This document shows positions 1 to 10,472 of a stretch of DNA of 44,391 nt, one piece after another. The notes under the pieces were generated by a model. That model was not told the origin of the DNA and did not search any database. It was given only the letters and a program-made list of their open reading frames with translations. Source of the DNA: Mariniblastus sp. (GTDB lineage: Bacteria > Planctomycetota > Planctomycetia > Pirellulales > Pirellulaceae). The stretch lies in the NCBI GenBank assembly GCA_011523945.1, contig WTFU01000160.1, positions 1-44,391 of the forward strand, read 5' to 3'. The number at the start of each line of letters is the position of its first letter. Positions within the stretch are counted from its first letter, which is position 1. The translations under genes and the position numbers were made by a program.

Positions 1-56
1 AAACAACCCTTCGAACCTGATGCGGGTCATACCGACGAAGGGAGCGAGACGGCATC
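1..56 (+). promoter_or_regulatory. TPP riboswitch (THI element), 3' half only
   Basis: The first bases match the conserved 3' half of the thiamine pyrophosphate riboswitch: an ACCTGATGCGGGT-CATACCGACGAAGGGA-like core in which CCTTCG pairs with CGAAGG. The 5' half, including the CTGAGA pyrimidine-sensing arm, lies before the window. The element is about 75 bases upstream of thiC, its usual partner, so thiamine pyrophosphate most likely represses thiC through this leader. I cannot tell from the linker at 57-118 whether control is at transcription termination or at ribosome access; no clear T-tract terminator is visible. Confidence 0.9.
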
Positions 57-120
57 GCAGATTTTCTCTCGGATCGAGCCGCTCTCTTTTCTCAGAGTCT
101 TTGTCTGATTGCAACCTTAA

Positions 121-2217
<2,097 letters not shown>

Positions 2218-2303
2218 AAATCCCGGCGAAGTTAGTGCTTTAGAGAGTTACTTTGAGTCGAGAATCGCTCAACGCAAGTCACCAGCTAAACGAAGCTCAA
2301 CGG

Positions 2304-3764
2304 TTATTTTTCCTTTTTTTTCTTATTATTACTTTTTCGCTTTTTGTCGCCGATGCGTTTGTTCGGATTGGACTCCAACGCTTTAGCCAGACGTTCCGCG
2401 ATTTCCGGATATTCATCGATCACGTTGTTCGATTCGCCGATGTCGTCCTTCAGATTGTAGAGCGTCGGACCTTGATGCTTTCGCGTGGTCTCCTGCACCT
2501 TGAAGTGTTCTTGCGAATGATATTTCCAGTCGCCGTGCCGCACCGCGGACTGGTTGTAGAAAAAATAATCATGCGGTGTTTTCGCTCCGGGCTGATTCGT
2601 CAACAAGTCGAGAATGTCTTTCCCATCCAAGGGCTGAATCGTCGGCAACGCTGCTCCGGTGATCGCTGCGAACGTAGGCAGCAAATCGATTGTCGCGGCC
2701 AGTTCGTCGCACACGGTTCCCGCGGGAATTCGTGCCGGCCACTTCATCACGCATGGCACGCGCTGACCGCCTTCGAAAGTGGTCATCTTTCCTTCGAACA
2801 ACGGCAGAGCGCTTCCACCGTTTTCCTTCATAACCAACCACGGCCCGTTGTCCGAGGTGAAGATCACGAGGGTGTTTTCCTCGATGCCCAAGACTTTGAG
2901 ATGATCTAAAACCCGACCGGTGTTGAAGTCAATTTCCTCGATCACGTCGCCATAAAGCCCGCGTTCGCTTTTTCCAACGAATTCGGGTGAAACATATAGC
3001 GGGATGTGCGGCATGGAATGGGCCAGATAGAGAAAGAACGGCTTCTCCTCCTTCACGCTTTTGGAAATAAATTGAATCCCCTCGTCCGTGAAGCGACGCG
3101 TTATCGTCGTCTGATCCGCCGGAAATTCGATGCACTCCTCATCACGCATGAGCGGCACCTTGTTTTTCATAGATACCGGGTTACTCCCATTGCGCAACTT
3201 GCCGGCGAACGCTTCTTTCAAGGTTTCATGGCTCTGTCCTTCGAGAAACACGCAGTCGTCCGCGTATTTCATCGTGGACGCGGGAAACATGTCGTTGCTG
3301 TACGGAATGCCGTAGTAAGAATCGAAGCCCTGATTCGTCGGCAGATATTTCAGCTCGTCGCCGAGGTGCCATTTACCCACGGCCGCGGTGTTGTAGCCCA
3401 CGGACTTCAACATTTCCGCGATCGTCACGTGCTCGGGAGCAAGTCCGCCTTTGCCGCGGTCCGGGAACAATACACTGGGCACGCCCACGCGGTTCGGATA
3501 GCATCCTGTCAGTAGCGCGGCGCGCGAAGGTGAACAAACCGAAGAAGCCACCATGAAACTCGTGAACTTCATGCCTTCGGCGGCCATTTGGTCGACCCGC
3601 GGTGTTTTTATGTTGGGCGAGCCGAAGCAACCCAAGTCCTGATAGCCCTGATCATCGTTGAAGATAACCACGATATTGGGATGCTCCGCTTTCGCGACGG
3701 CCGCGGGGCATATCGAGGCCGCGGCGATCACGATCCCAACGTATGATTTGATTCCTCGCTTCAT
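2304..3764 (-). CDS. Secreted type I sulfatase (arylsulfatase A-like), basic C-terminus
   Basis: Predicted to hydrolyse a sulfate ester outside the cytoplasm. I chose the ATG at 3764 (MKRGIKSYVG) because it starts a clear signal peptide, with probable cleavage after AVAKA, and has a GCAGGT Shine-Dalgarno; an ATG at 3827 would add 21 residues before the signal. From this start the metal ligands lie in NDDQG (37-41) and the formylglycine cysteine is C77 in C-S-P-S-R. GKWHLGD and TSDNGPW supply further active-site residues. The last 20 residues are mostly lysine, arginine and asparagine. It lies 65 bases downstream of another sulfatase on the same strand and is probably co-transcribed. The coding DNA looks more GC-rich than that neighbour. 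The substrate is unknown. Confidence 0.93.
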   Translation of the reverse strand: MKRGIKSYVGIVIAAASICPAAVAKAEHPNIVVIFNDDQGYQDLGCFGSPNIKTPRVDQMAAEGMKFTSFMVASSVCSPSRAALLTGCYPNRVGVPSVLFPDRGKGGLAPEHVTIAEMLKSVGYNTAAVGKWHLGDELKYLPTNQGFDSYYGIPYSNDMFPASTMKYADDCVFLEGQSHETLKEAFAGKLRNGSNPVSMKNKVPLMRDEECIEFPADQTTITRRFTDEGIQFISKSVKEEKPFFLYLAHSMPHIPLYVSPEFVGKSERGLYGDVIEEIDFNTGRVLDHLKVLGIEENTLVIFTSDNGPWLVMKENGGSALPLFEGKMTTFEGGQRVPCVMKWPARIPAGTVCDELAATIDLLPTFAAITGAALPTIQPLDGKDILDLLTNQPGAKTPHDYFFYNQSAVRHGDWKYHSQEHFKVQETTRKHQGPTLYNLKDDIGESNNVIDEYPEIAERLAKALESNPNKRIGDKKRKSNNKKKKEK

Positions 3765-3829
3765 AGATTTACCTGCTTCTTCAATCATTCGGGGCCACAC
3801 GACCGTTTTTAAAACATTCCGCGCCACGA

Positions 3830-5344
3830 TTATTTCTTCTTCCTCTTCGCCTGTTCCTCTTTGTCCTTTTGCCTCGCCTTCTTCCTGGCTTCCCTTTTTT
3901 TCTGTTTATCAGTTAGCTCCGACGGTTCCGGCTTCTTTGTTGTTTCGGTTCCGTCTGCGGGTTTTGCTTTTTCTTTTTTGGCCCTTTTTGCATCCTTGGG
4001 ATCTACTGTTGAGAAGCTATCATTCAGCTTTTCCATCTCGGCTTGAAGCTGCGCGTGCATCTCTCCAACTTTTTGAGTGTACTCAGGGTTGCCGGCGAGG
4101 TTATTCAACTCCCACGGATCCTTTTTAATATTGTAAAGCTCAAACTCAGGGTGCTCCACGACACGGTCGATTTTGGCTTGAGCATCAGGATCCGTCTTGG
4201 CTTTTTCCTGCCATTCTCTCCATGCCTTGGCAAAAGTTTTCCCGCTTTTAGGAGCCATCATAACGTCGAGGTAGTAATCATTATCCTGCTTGGGGTTCCA
4301 GATCAGTTTGTACTCCTTATTACGAATGGCTCTTTGCGTATAACCACCACCTTGATGAACCAGGTAAGCATGTTCACGATGGTCTGATGTTTGCCCATTC
4401 AAAACAGGATACAAGCTTTTGCCGTCCATCACGGGTGCCGCTCCTCCGGCCATATCAACCAACGTAGGAACAATATCGCAATACATCGCGACCGCCTCTG
4501 TGACGGCAGGCTTGATTTTCCCCGGCCAGCGAACCAAGCATAATGCCTTTGTCCCATAGTCATAAATTGACCATTTACCGTTGGGCATGGCGGTCCCCTG
4601 CTCGCTCAAAAAGATCAATACTGTATTGTCATTAAGGTTCATCTCATCCAGCAACTGCATGGTCGCACCAACCTGATTATCCAAGTCTTCGACCTCCGCT
4701 GCGTGCGTTGCCAGCGCTTGACGGGTAACAGGTCCATCAACCATATGAGGCGGAACGACGATCTTGTCTATCGGAAAATTAGATGCGTCCCCAATCGTCC
4801 ACGGATGGTGCGCATGAACCGAAGCGACCACCACGCAAAAGGGTTTATCCTCGACCTGAGAGTTTTGGATAAACTGTTTCACGCCGCTCAGCTCCCAGGT
4901 AGGAGCTTGCTCGTTCGCGCCGACTGTAAACCCAGGAATCTTCTTAAACGCTGTTTTAGTCGTGAAATGGGTCTTGCCAGTCAAACCAACGTCGTATCCT
5001 AGCTCTCCCAGGTAATTGACCATGTTTTTATAGTCATCGCGCGGTTTATAACCATTACCAAATACGCCGCTGGTCGGGGGCAGCAATCCCGTATAAAGTT
5101 CATGCCGCGTTGGAGAACACTGAGCACCTGCGCATGAGAAATTTTCAAAACGTACGCCCTGGGCAGCAAGCTTATCGATATTCGGTGTGCGGGTATATAA
5201 GCCCGCATCAACGCAGCCGAAGCTTGACCAGCTGACATCGTCCGCTAATACAATTACAAAGTTCGGTTTTTCTTCCGCCAGGACAATGGACGGCAGTACG
5301 ATCAGAGTGAAGATCAGTGCTTTCAGTACGTGTCGAAATCTCAT
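3830..5344 (-). CDS. Secreted type I sulfatase (sulfamidase-like) with long lysine-rich tail
   Basis: A formylglycine-dependent sulfatase. The ATG at 5344 (MRFRHVL) is preferred over the one at 5392 because it begins the signal peptide, which probably ends at IVLA|EE. From this start the catalytic cysteine is C76 in C-S-P-T-R, with ADDVSW as the first metal-binding motif and TGKTHF in the place of the usual GKWH. The compact N-terminal pattern (TPNIDKLAAQGVRFENF, then SVHAHHPW) resembles the N-sulfoglucosamine sulfohydrolase branch; I hold that only as a tentative subfamily call. The last 60 or so residues are Lys/Arg/Ala/Glu-rich and contain KREARKKAR, which also occurs in the sulfatase at 10473-12233. 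A 120-base gap separates it from the upstream SGNH gene. Confidence 0.92.
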   Translation of the reverse strand: MRFRHVLKALIFTLIVLPSIVLAEEKPNFVIVLADDVSWSSFGCVDAGLYTRTPNIDKLAAQGVRFENFSCAGAQCSPTRHELYTGLLPPTSGVFGNGYKPRDDYKNMVNYLGELGYDVGLTGKTHFTTKTAFKKIPGFTVGANEQAPTWELSGVKQFIQNSQVEDKPFCVVVASVHAHHPWTIGDASNFPIDKIVVPPHMVDGPVTRQALATHAAEVEDLDNQVGATMQLLDEMNLNDNTVLIFLSEQGTAMPNGKWSIYDYGTKALCLVRWPGKIKPAVTEAVAMYCDIVPTLVDMAGGAAPVMDGKSLYPVLNGQTSDHREHAYLVHQGGGYTQRAIRNKEYKLIWNPKQDNDYYLDVMMAPKSGKTFAKAWREWQEKAKTDPDAQAKIDRVVEHPEFELYNIKKDPWELNNLAGNPEYTQKVGEMHAQLQAEMEKLNDSFSTVDPKDAKRAKKEKAKPADGTETTKKPEPSELTDKQKKREARKKARQKDKEEQAKRKKK

Positions 5345-5464
5345 GTCTGTTCCGGGTTGAAACTTATGGGATGAGTTAAAACAGTTTTTCAATCTGGCTG
5401 CTGGTCAGTACTGGACCGCTCAACGGACATCGACCGTGCTGAGCTTGTGGGACTGGATACGCGC

Positions 5465-6280
5465 TCAAGAGCGAACGCCACTGGTCGCCGTGTTCTGTTT
5501 ATTGGTGTTTTCTTCTTCCGTTTCAGGCACTGGGTTTAGAGAGAACGCGTTCTCGATCACACGCACGATCGGCATGTGGATCGGTTTCTTGTCAAAGTGG
5601 AACGGATCCGCCCCGAAACCCGCAGGCTTATCCATGTTGATGATGTGCTTGACGAAGGTGTGCATGTCATTGATTGCAACCTCGTGCGCGGCCATCACTT
5701 TCGCTGCAGCGGCGTTGTACTTGATCTCCGAACCCTTCTCAAACACCTTGCTCGACGAAGCACGGATTGGCGTTGTGCTACCCCAAACCAACCTTGAATT
5801 GGGCGTTTTGGTCTTGAGCGCTTTGACCAGTGTGTCGAGATTCTTAACGTATTGGGCTTGAGGCGTATTGCGGACGCCACCGACGTGGATTGGTAGGACG
5901 CGGAACTGCTTCATGCCCGGAGCTCGGTGGATCAGATCACCCAAGCCGCAATTAAAGTGAATCAGGTCCCATGTAGGCCAATCTTTTTCTGCCACAGGTT
6001 TGCCATTGCGGTCGATCCGGCCCAGATGGCGATCCAACAAAGCGATCGTTGTGGTGGAGTCGGCGATCTCGTCCGGATTCCACATTGCGTAGACCACTTG
6101 GGCTTTGTCCTGGAGTACTTTGCCCAATTCGCGTGTGTGTTGTGAGTAGACGCTGTCGCCGATCACGAGGACGCGTGGCAGCGGCTTAGAGCTCCGACTG
6201 TTTGTATCGGCTTGCGCAAAAACCGGTCCGGCCATGAAGACAAAGAACAACAGCGTTGAAATGTGTATCAATCGTGTCAT
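5465..6280 (-). CDS. Secreted SGNH/GDSL-type hydrolase
   Basis: A probable extracytoplasmic SGNH hydrolase, possibly a carbohydrate esterase removing acyl groups from a polysaccharide. A signal peptide (MTRLIHISTLLFFVFMAG, ending near VFAQA) precedes block I, VLVIGDSVYS, with the nucleophile serine in GDS. HFNCGLGDL is a candidate for the Gly/Asn oxyanion blocks, and DPFHF near the C-terminus matches the D-x-x-H pair of block V. The ATG at 6280 has a GGGGAG Shine-Dalgarno. A TTG two codons upstream overlaps the stop of the DUF1552 gene. Tight coupling to DUF1552 suggests co-translation. The C-terminus (ENTNKQNTATS) is polar and looks disordered. The substrate cannot be inferred. Confidence 0.8.
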   Translation of the reverse strand: MTRLIHISTLLFFVFMAGPVFAQADTNSRSSKPLPRVLVIGDSVYSQHTRELGKVLQDKAQVVYAMWNPDEIADSTTTIALLDRHLGRIDRNGKPVAEKDWPTWDLIHFNCGLGDLIHRAPGMKQFRVLPIHVGGVRNTPQAQYVKNLDTLVKALKTKTPNSRLVWGSTTPIRASSSKVFEKGSEIKYNAAAAKVMAAHEVAINDMHTFVKHIINMDKPAGFGADPFHFDKKPIHMPIVRVIENAFSLNPVPETEEENTNKQNTATSGVRS

Positions 6281-6282
6281 GC

Positions 6283-7671
6283 TCAACTCCCCATCAACTG
6301 ACTCATGTTGCCCGTGCTGTCGGCGAACTTCTCCACTGGCACGTCCACGGCATTGAGCATCGAGACAAACAGGTTGGCCAACGGTACCTTCTTATCACCG
6401 ATGAAGTCGTGTAATTGGCCGTGCTTGAAGCCAAGGTTGTTGCCGCCGGCCAGGTGGATTGGATAGTTTTTGGTGCTGTGCGAAGCGTGCGGGTGAGCCG
6501 AACCCCAAAGCACGACGGTGTTGTCGAGCATGTTGCCATCATCCTCGGGCGTATCGCGCAGGCGTTTGAGGAAGTAAGCATGTTGCTCGGCTCGCCAGCG
6601 ATCCCACTGACCTGAGTAGTCGGCAGGGCGCTTGTGCGCGATGTCGTGCGTCGCGCCTTTGTAACCCAACACGTAGGTCGCGTAGTTCCACATCTCGGAG
6701 GTTGAAGACTGCTCGCTTTCAAGCATCAACGTCGCATAGCGTGTCGAGTCGGTTACGAATGCGAGGTAGACCAGATCGTACAGACAGCGGATATACTCTT
6801 CAGCTTGGTTGTAGGCGACTTCCAGATTCAAGCCCTTTGTATCAACATCCGGCAGTGGCTCGTGTGTCCACTGGCTGGTGCGTTCCACGCGCTGCTCGAT
6901 CGCGCGAATGGACTGAAGATACTCGTCCATCTTCTGTTGGTCTTCTTTGCCAAGCCGCCGGTTCATGCTTTTGCTGTGATCCATCATCAGGTCGAGAATA
7001 CTCGCTTTGCGTTTGAGATTAGCGCGGACCTGTTCGACGCCCTTGCCCGAGTACGGATTAAACATCCGGTTGAAGATCTCCTGCGGTTTGTGCATCGATG
7101 GAATTGGCCGGCCTGGGCCGCGGTGCGAAAGCGTCTTGCTCGAGCCGTACGATCCAGTCCCGCCTTCGGTGCCCAAGACCAGCGAGCTGTACCGTGTCTT
7201 GTGGCCATGCATGTTTGCGGCGACCTGGTCGATGGAAATGCTGTTGGTCTTTTGCGTCTCGGTCATGTCCGCGCCGGTCGCAAACACGTCACCCGAGCTA
7301 TGCCCGCCCATCTTCCACCCGCCCTCGTGGTCCAGTCCGCGCAGGTAGGTCACGTAATCTTTAAGCTCTTTGAACGGCTGAGAAGATTTGTTGAAGGTCA
7401 GCTCCCCGGCGTCTTTGCATGGCCACCAACTCCAGTCGTGATGCGGCGTTTTTTCGCCGGAGTTTCTTTGCCTGGGAATACCGCTGGTACCATTGGGCAT
7501 GTAAGTGCCATAAGCGATATAGCCGATCATCATTCGTTTGGGCGTTTCGGTTTTCGCGACATTGGCGAGTGCACTGGTAGCGCCCATCGCATGAAGTGAA
7601 GGCAATGCAAGTGCGATGCCCGCGCCTTTGAGTAGGTCGCGTCGATTCAGATGCCAGGATTTCTGAGCCAT
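6283..7671 (-). CDS. DUF1552 family Tat-exported protein
   Basis: A member of DUF1552, a planctomycete-enriched family of unknown biochemical role. The N-terminus (NRRDLLKGAGIALALPSLHAMG) is a twin-arginine signal, so the protein is exported folded and may carry a cofactor. The family pattern is visible in MMIGYIAYGTYMPNG, YLRGLDHEGGWKMGGHSSGD, SSLVLGTEGG and VVLWGSAHPHASH; the several His and Asp residues could bind metal, which is inference. The gene begins 3 bases after the DUF1592-type gene and runs into the SGNH gene, so the three are almost certainly one translational unit. The same DUF1592-DUF1552 order recurs at 35520-40166. Length, 462 residues, is normal. Confidence 0.9.
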   Translation of the reverse strand: MAQKSWHLNRRDLLKGAGIALALPSLHAMGATSALANVAKTETPKRMMIGYIAYGTYMPNGTSGIPRQRNSGEKTPHHDWSWWPCKDAGELTFNKSSQPFKELKDYVTYLRGLDHEGGWKMGGHSSGDVFATGADMTETQKTNSISIDQVAANMHGHKTRYSSLVLGTEGGTGSYGSSKTLSHRGPGRPIPSMHKPQEIFNRMFNPYSGKGVEQVRANLKRKASILDLMMDHSKSMNRRLGKEDQQKMDEYLQSIRAIEQRVERTSQWTHEPLPDVDTKGLNLEVAYNQAEEYIRCLYDLVYLAFVTDSTRYATLMLESEQSSTSEMWNYATYVLGYKGATHDIAHKRPADYSGQWDRWRAEQHAYFLKRLRDTPEDDGNMLDNTVVLWGSAHPHASHSTKNYPIHLAGGNNLGFKHGQLHDFIGDKKVPLANLFVSMLNAVDVPVEKFADSTGNMSQLMGS

Positions 7672-7674
7672 CGT

Positions 7675-10308
7675 TTAATTACCTTTCGGGTGCTTACCCC
7701 TAAACAAGTCACTTTGACAAATCGAGACAATCAAATCTCGCATTCCATGTCGGTTGTCCCGAGTCTGTTCAACGATATGCTGAACCGCGAAACGGTCACG
7801 GTAGTTTAGTTGGCGGCCGATCGAATATGTTAGTAGACGCCGGGCCACGTTCTCGACGATATCGTCCTTCCGGTTCTTCAGCAGATAACCCTTCAACTCA
7901 TGCAAGCCGTTTACCTCCGGTCCGTGCGGCACAGTCGCCTCCGCGGGGATCTCAACAGTGTTGATTGTCGCCAGGTATTTTTGGTAGCCCGCCATGTCTG
8001 TGTGCTGGGTGGCTTGAAAGACGCTGACGCGCGTTCCTTCCTTGGGCACCTTGGGTTGATACCGGCCCACGGCGTTGTAGTGCTCGAACGGGATGCCCCA
8101 TGGATCAAGTCGGAAATGGCAGTCGTTGCAACTTTCAACGGTTCGGTGCTTGGCAAGTAGCTCCGCAATGGTCAGCGCTTTCTCCGCGGATTCACCGGCA
8201 GAGTCGGAAAGAGCCGGGACTTCGGCGGGCGGGTCGGCAACTTCGTCACCAAGAATCGCTTCGCGAAGCCAAACAGCGCGGTAGATCGGATGCGGAGCCG
8301 TTCCAGTACCATTGCCGATGAGCATCGAGGCTTGGGCTAGTAGCCCGCCAAGGTTATCCTCAGGCTTGATCGCTACCGGTCGAAGATTGACACCTTCCAC
8401 ACCTTCTATTCCGTAGTGGGATGCAAGCCGCTGGTTGAGCATCGCAAAATCCGAATCGACGATACTGAGCGCACTTTCGTTTCGTTTGATCAACTCGCCC
8501 ACAAACGCCACCGTTTCTCGAATCATATAGTCGCGAACCGTCGGCAAGTACGGCATCTCGGTGCCCGCTCGTTCGCCGGCCGGTACGTAATACAAGAATC
8601 GCGGGAACAACTCTCGGTTGATCGGTACGGTCTTCATCTTCGCCAGACTGAGCCACTGCATCGTGAAGTTCTCGACAAACCTCTCGGAGCGTTCGTCGGT
8701 TAGCAAACGCAAGACCTGTTGCTCAATCACCGCTGGGTTATCGAGCTTCTTCTCGGCTGCAAGTCGCAACAACTCCTGATCAGGCATGCTCGCCCAGAGA
8801 AAATACGACAGCCGCGACGCCATTGCATAGTGCGTATCCGTCGCCGAATCCGATTCGGTGTGATACAGGAACTGCGGGGAGATAAGTACCATCGCCAACG
8901 TCTCACGCATCGCCGCTTCCATCGTCTTCAAATCGGGCTTCACCATGCCATAGATCCTGGCGAACAGTTCGACCTCATCGTTTGATACCGACCGGCGGTA
9001 CGCGCGGGTCATGAATCGCTTGAGGACTTCGCAGACGTACGCGTCGGGGTCGCTCTCACGCTTGGGCGAGTCAAACAGAATCGCGCTGTGGTGAGCTGGC
9101 GGCCAGACGTCAGTAATCGGCGCCTCAAACTCGACCCGGGAAAGCACGACACGTGGGAGCGCGATGTTGCGGAGGTTGCCGTAGCTGAACCGGTCGTTGA
9201 GCGAACCGTCGTCGTAGATGTTCTGCGGTGTGATCGTCATCTTGTCCGGTTGCTTTTTGCCGTTGATCACTCTGCCCGGCAGCGCGGGAAAGTTCTCGAT
9301 CCGTCCGGTAAACTCGAAGGCCTTCGGCTCATCCGGATTGTTAGTCAGGTTCGCGACGCCGACCTCACGGACTTGGCGCGTCGAGCTATTGATGTTGATG
9401 TCGTTGCCCATGATTAGTCGAAAGGGAACCTGGTTGTAACCCGGTGGAAGGATCGCTGACGCATTGACACGAATCCGGAATTCGCCTGTCTCGGGAAAGC
9501 TCTTGAGCCCTATGCCGTAAGCTGCAGAGTGTCGTCGGTTACCGAACACTCCGATCTCATCCAGCGCCATCCCGCGGTCCAATCCGTGCTTGAGCCATTC
9601 CCTACGCGTCTTGTGTACCGTCGGCTCGCCCGCGTCAACGATCGCACTGGCCATCGCCCGCCGCGACACTTCCAGGAAGCGGTCGACTTGTTCCGGCCCC
9701 ATTCGCATCAACTCGGCAGTGTTGTTAAATTCGTAGGGCTTGACCGGATCTCTTGGCAAGTCCTCGATTACATCCAGCTCAAACCCAAGCAAGTCATTCA
9801 GCGTATTCTGGTACTCGATATTGGTTAGCCGTCGTGTGTTCGGTTCAGCGTGTTCTACTTTGGCTTTCGTTATATAATCCCGCATGCCCGATTCGATCCA
9901 CTTCGTTACCGCTTTGACGTCTGCGGAACTGGGTTGTGGTTCTGTGGCCGGTGGCATTTCGCCAACTTGGAGCATATCCAGAATCGACTCCCACTTGTCC
10001 AACTCTTGGCCAAGTGACATATCGCCGTTGAGCGCGTGCACTGAGATCTCGCCTTTGCTTTTCTCTGCGCCGTGGCAGCGCACACAGTGCGCCTTGAAGA
10101 ACGGTGCGACAACAGTCTTGAATCCCTCGACCCCATCGGAAACCGATTCGTCTACCGCAATCTGCGCGACACCATCCTGCGCCGCAGCGATGGAAAGTGG
10201 TTCACCGGAAAACCATGTGGGCAGCCAAGCTAACAGCCCCAATGCACCGACTACCATTGCAAATATTAAAGGTCTAAGTCGAATCACACTTTTCCTACGT
10301 CGTGACAT
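7675..10308 (-). CDS. DUF1587/1592/1595/1588/1585 protein with planctomycete cytochrome c domain
   Basis: A large exported protein, 877 residues, of a planctomycete/verrucomicrobial family whose function is not established. A basic N-terminus and hydrophobic segment (about 12-31) act as signal or anchor. The planctomycete cytochrome c-like domain has C75-x2-C78-H79 and a MPP motif as likely Met ligand. DUF1587 follows (TRRLTNIEYQNTLNDLLG), then DUF1592 (DTHYAMASRLSYFLWASMPD), then DUF1588 (GGLLAQASMLIGNGTGT), containing a second C727-x2-C730-H731 (CNDCHFRLDPWG). DUF1585 is at the C-terminus. Covalent haem binding is inferred from the CxxCH motifs. It is coupled to the DUF1552 gene (3-base gap). 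A role in electron transfer or surface glycan handling is plausible but unproven. Confidence 0.9.
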   Translation of the reverse strand: MSRRRKSVIRLRPLIFAMVVGALGLLAWLPTWFSGEPLSIAAAQDGVAQIAVDESVSDGVEGFKTVVAPFFKAHCVRCHGAEKSKGEISVHALNGDMSLGQELDKWESILDMLQVGEMPPATEPQPSSADVKAVTKWIESGMRDYITKAKVEHAEPNTRRLTNIEYQNTLNDLLGFELDVIEDLPRDPVKPYEFNNTAELMRMGPEQVDRFLEVSRRAMASAIVDAGEPTVHKTRREWLKHGLDRGMALDEIGVFGNRRHSAAYGIGLKSFPETGEFRIRVNASAILPPGYNQVPFRLIMGNDININSSTRQVREVGVANLTNNPDEPKAFEFTGRIENFPALPGRVINGKKQPDKMTITPQNIYDDGSLNDRFSYGNLRNIALPRVVLSRVEFEAPITDVWPPAHHSAILFDSPKRESDPDAYVCEVLKRFMTRAYRRSVSNDEVELFARIYGMVKPDLKTMEAAMRETLAMVLISPQFLYHTESDSATDTHYAMASRLSYFLWASMPDQELLRLAAEKKLDNPAVIEQQVLRLLTDERSERFVENFTMQWLSLAKMKTVPINRELFPRFLYYVPAGERAGTEMPYLPTVRDYMIRETVAFVGELIKRNESALSIVDSDFAMLNQRLASHYGIEGVEGVNLRPVAIKPEDNLGGLLAQASMLIGNGTGTAPHPIYRAVWLREAILGDEVADPPAEVPALSDSAGESAEKALTIAELLAKHRTVESCNDCHFRLDPWGIPFEHYNAVGRYQPKVPKEGTRVSVFQATQHTDMAGYQKYLATINTVEIPAEATVPHGPEVNGLHELKGYLLKNRKDDIVENVARRLLTYSIGRQLNYRDRFAVQHIVEQTRDNRHGMRDLIVSICQSDLFRGKHPKGN

Positions 10309-10436
10309 TTATTTGGTTTCACTTCGGTTCTTCTTGGTGTTCTCGGGTCTTTCATGACCTATAAAATCACTTTTTTTCCTGGACTCAAAGAGGATTCTAT
10401 GGCGCTAACGGGTTCATGGTGCGAAATTGACTAGCC

Positions 10437-10455
10437 GAAAGTCTTGACGACTTTC
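10437..10455 (-). terminator. Hairpin after sulfatase gene, possible weak terminator
   Basis: A perfect 7-base stem, GAAAGTC / GACTTTC, with a 5-base loop lies just beyond the stop codon of the sulfatase ending at 10473. No T-tract follows on the minus strand, so if it terminates transcription it does so weakly; it could instead protect the 3' end of the mRNA. It falls in the largest gap (164 bases) of the minus-strand block and may separate the sigma-side genes from the DUF1592-side genes. Confidence 0.35.
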
Positions 10456-10472
10456 CCTACTATACCTTGTGA

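Noticed and set aside
3658..4128. A 156-codon plus-strand frame across two sulfatase genes
   Set aside because: It is antisense to two well-supported sulfatases and has no domain; it is a shadow of the coding strand.
9884..10357. A 157-codon plus-strand frame antisense to the cytochrome-like protein
   Set aside because: The opposite strand encodes the CxxCH domain of a recognised family; the plus frame shows no motif.
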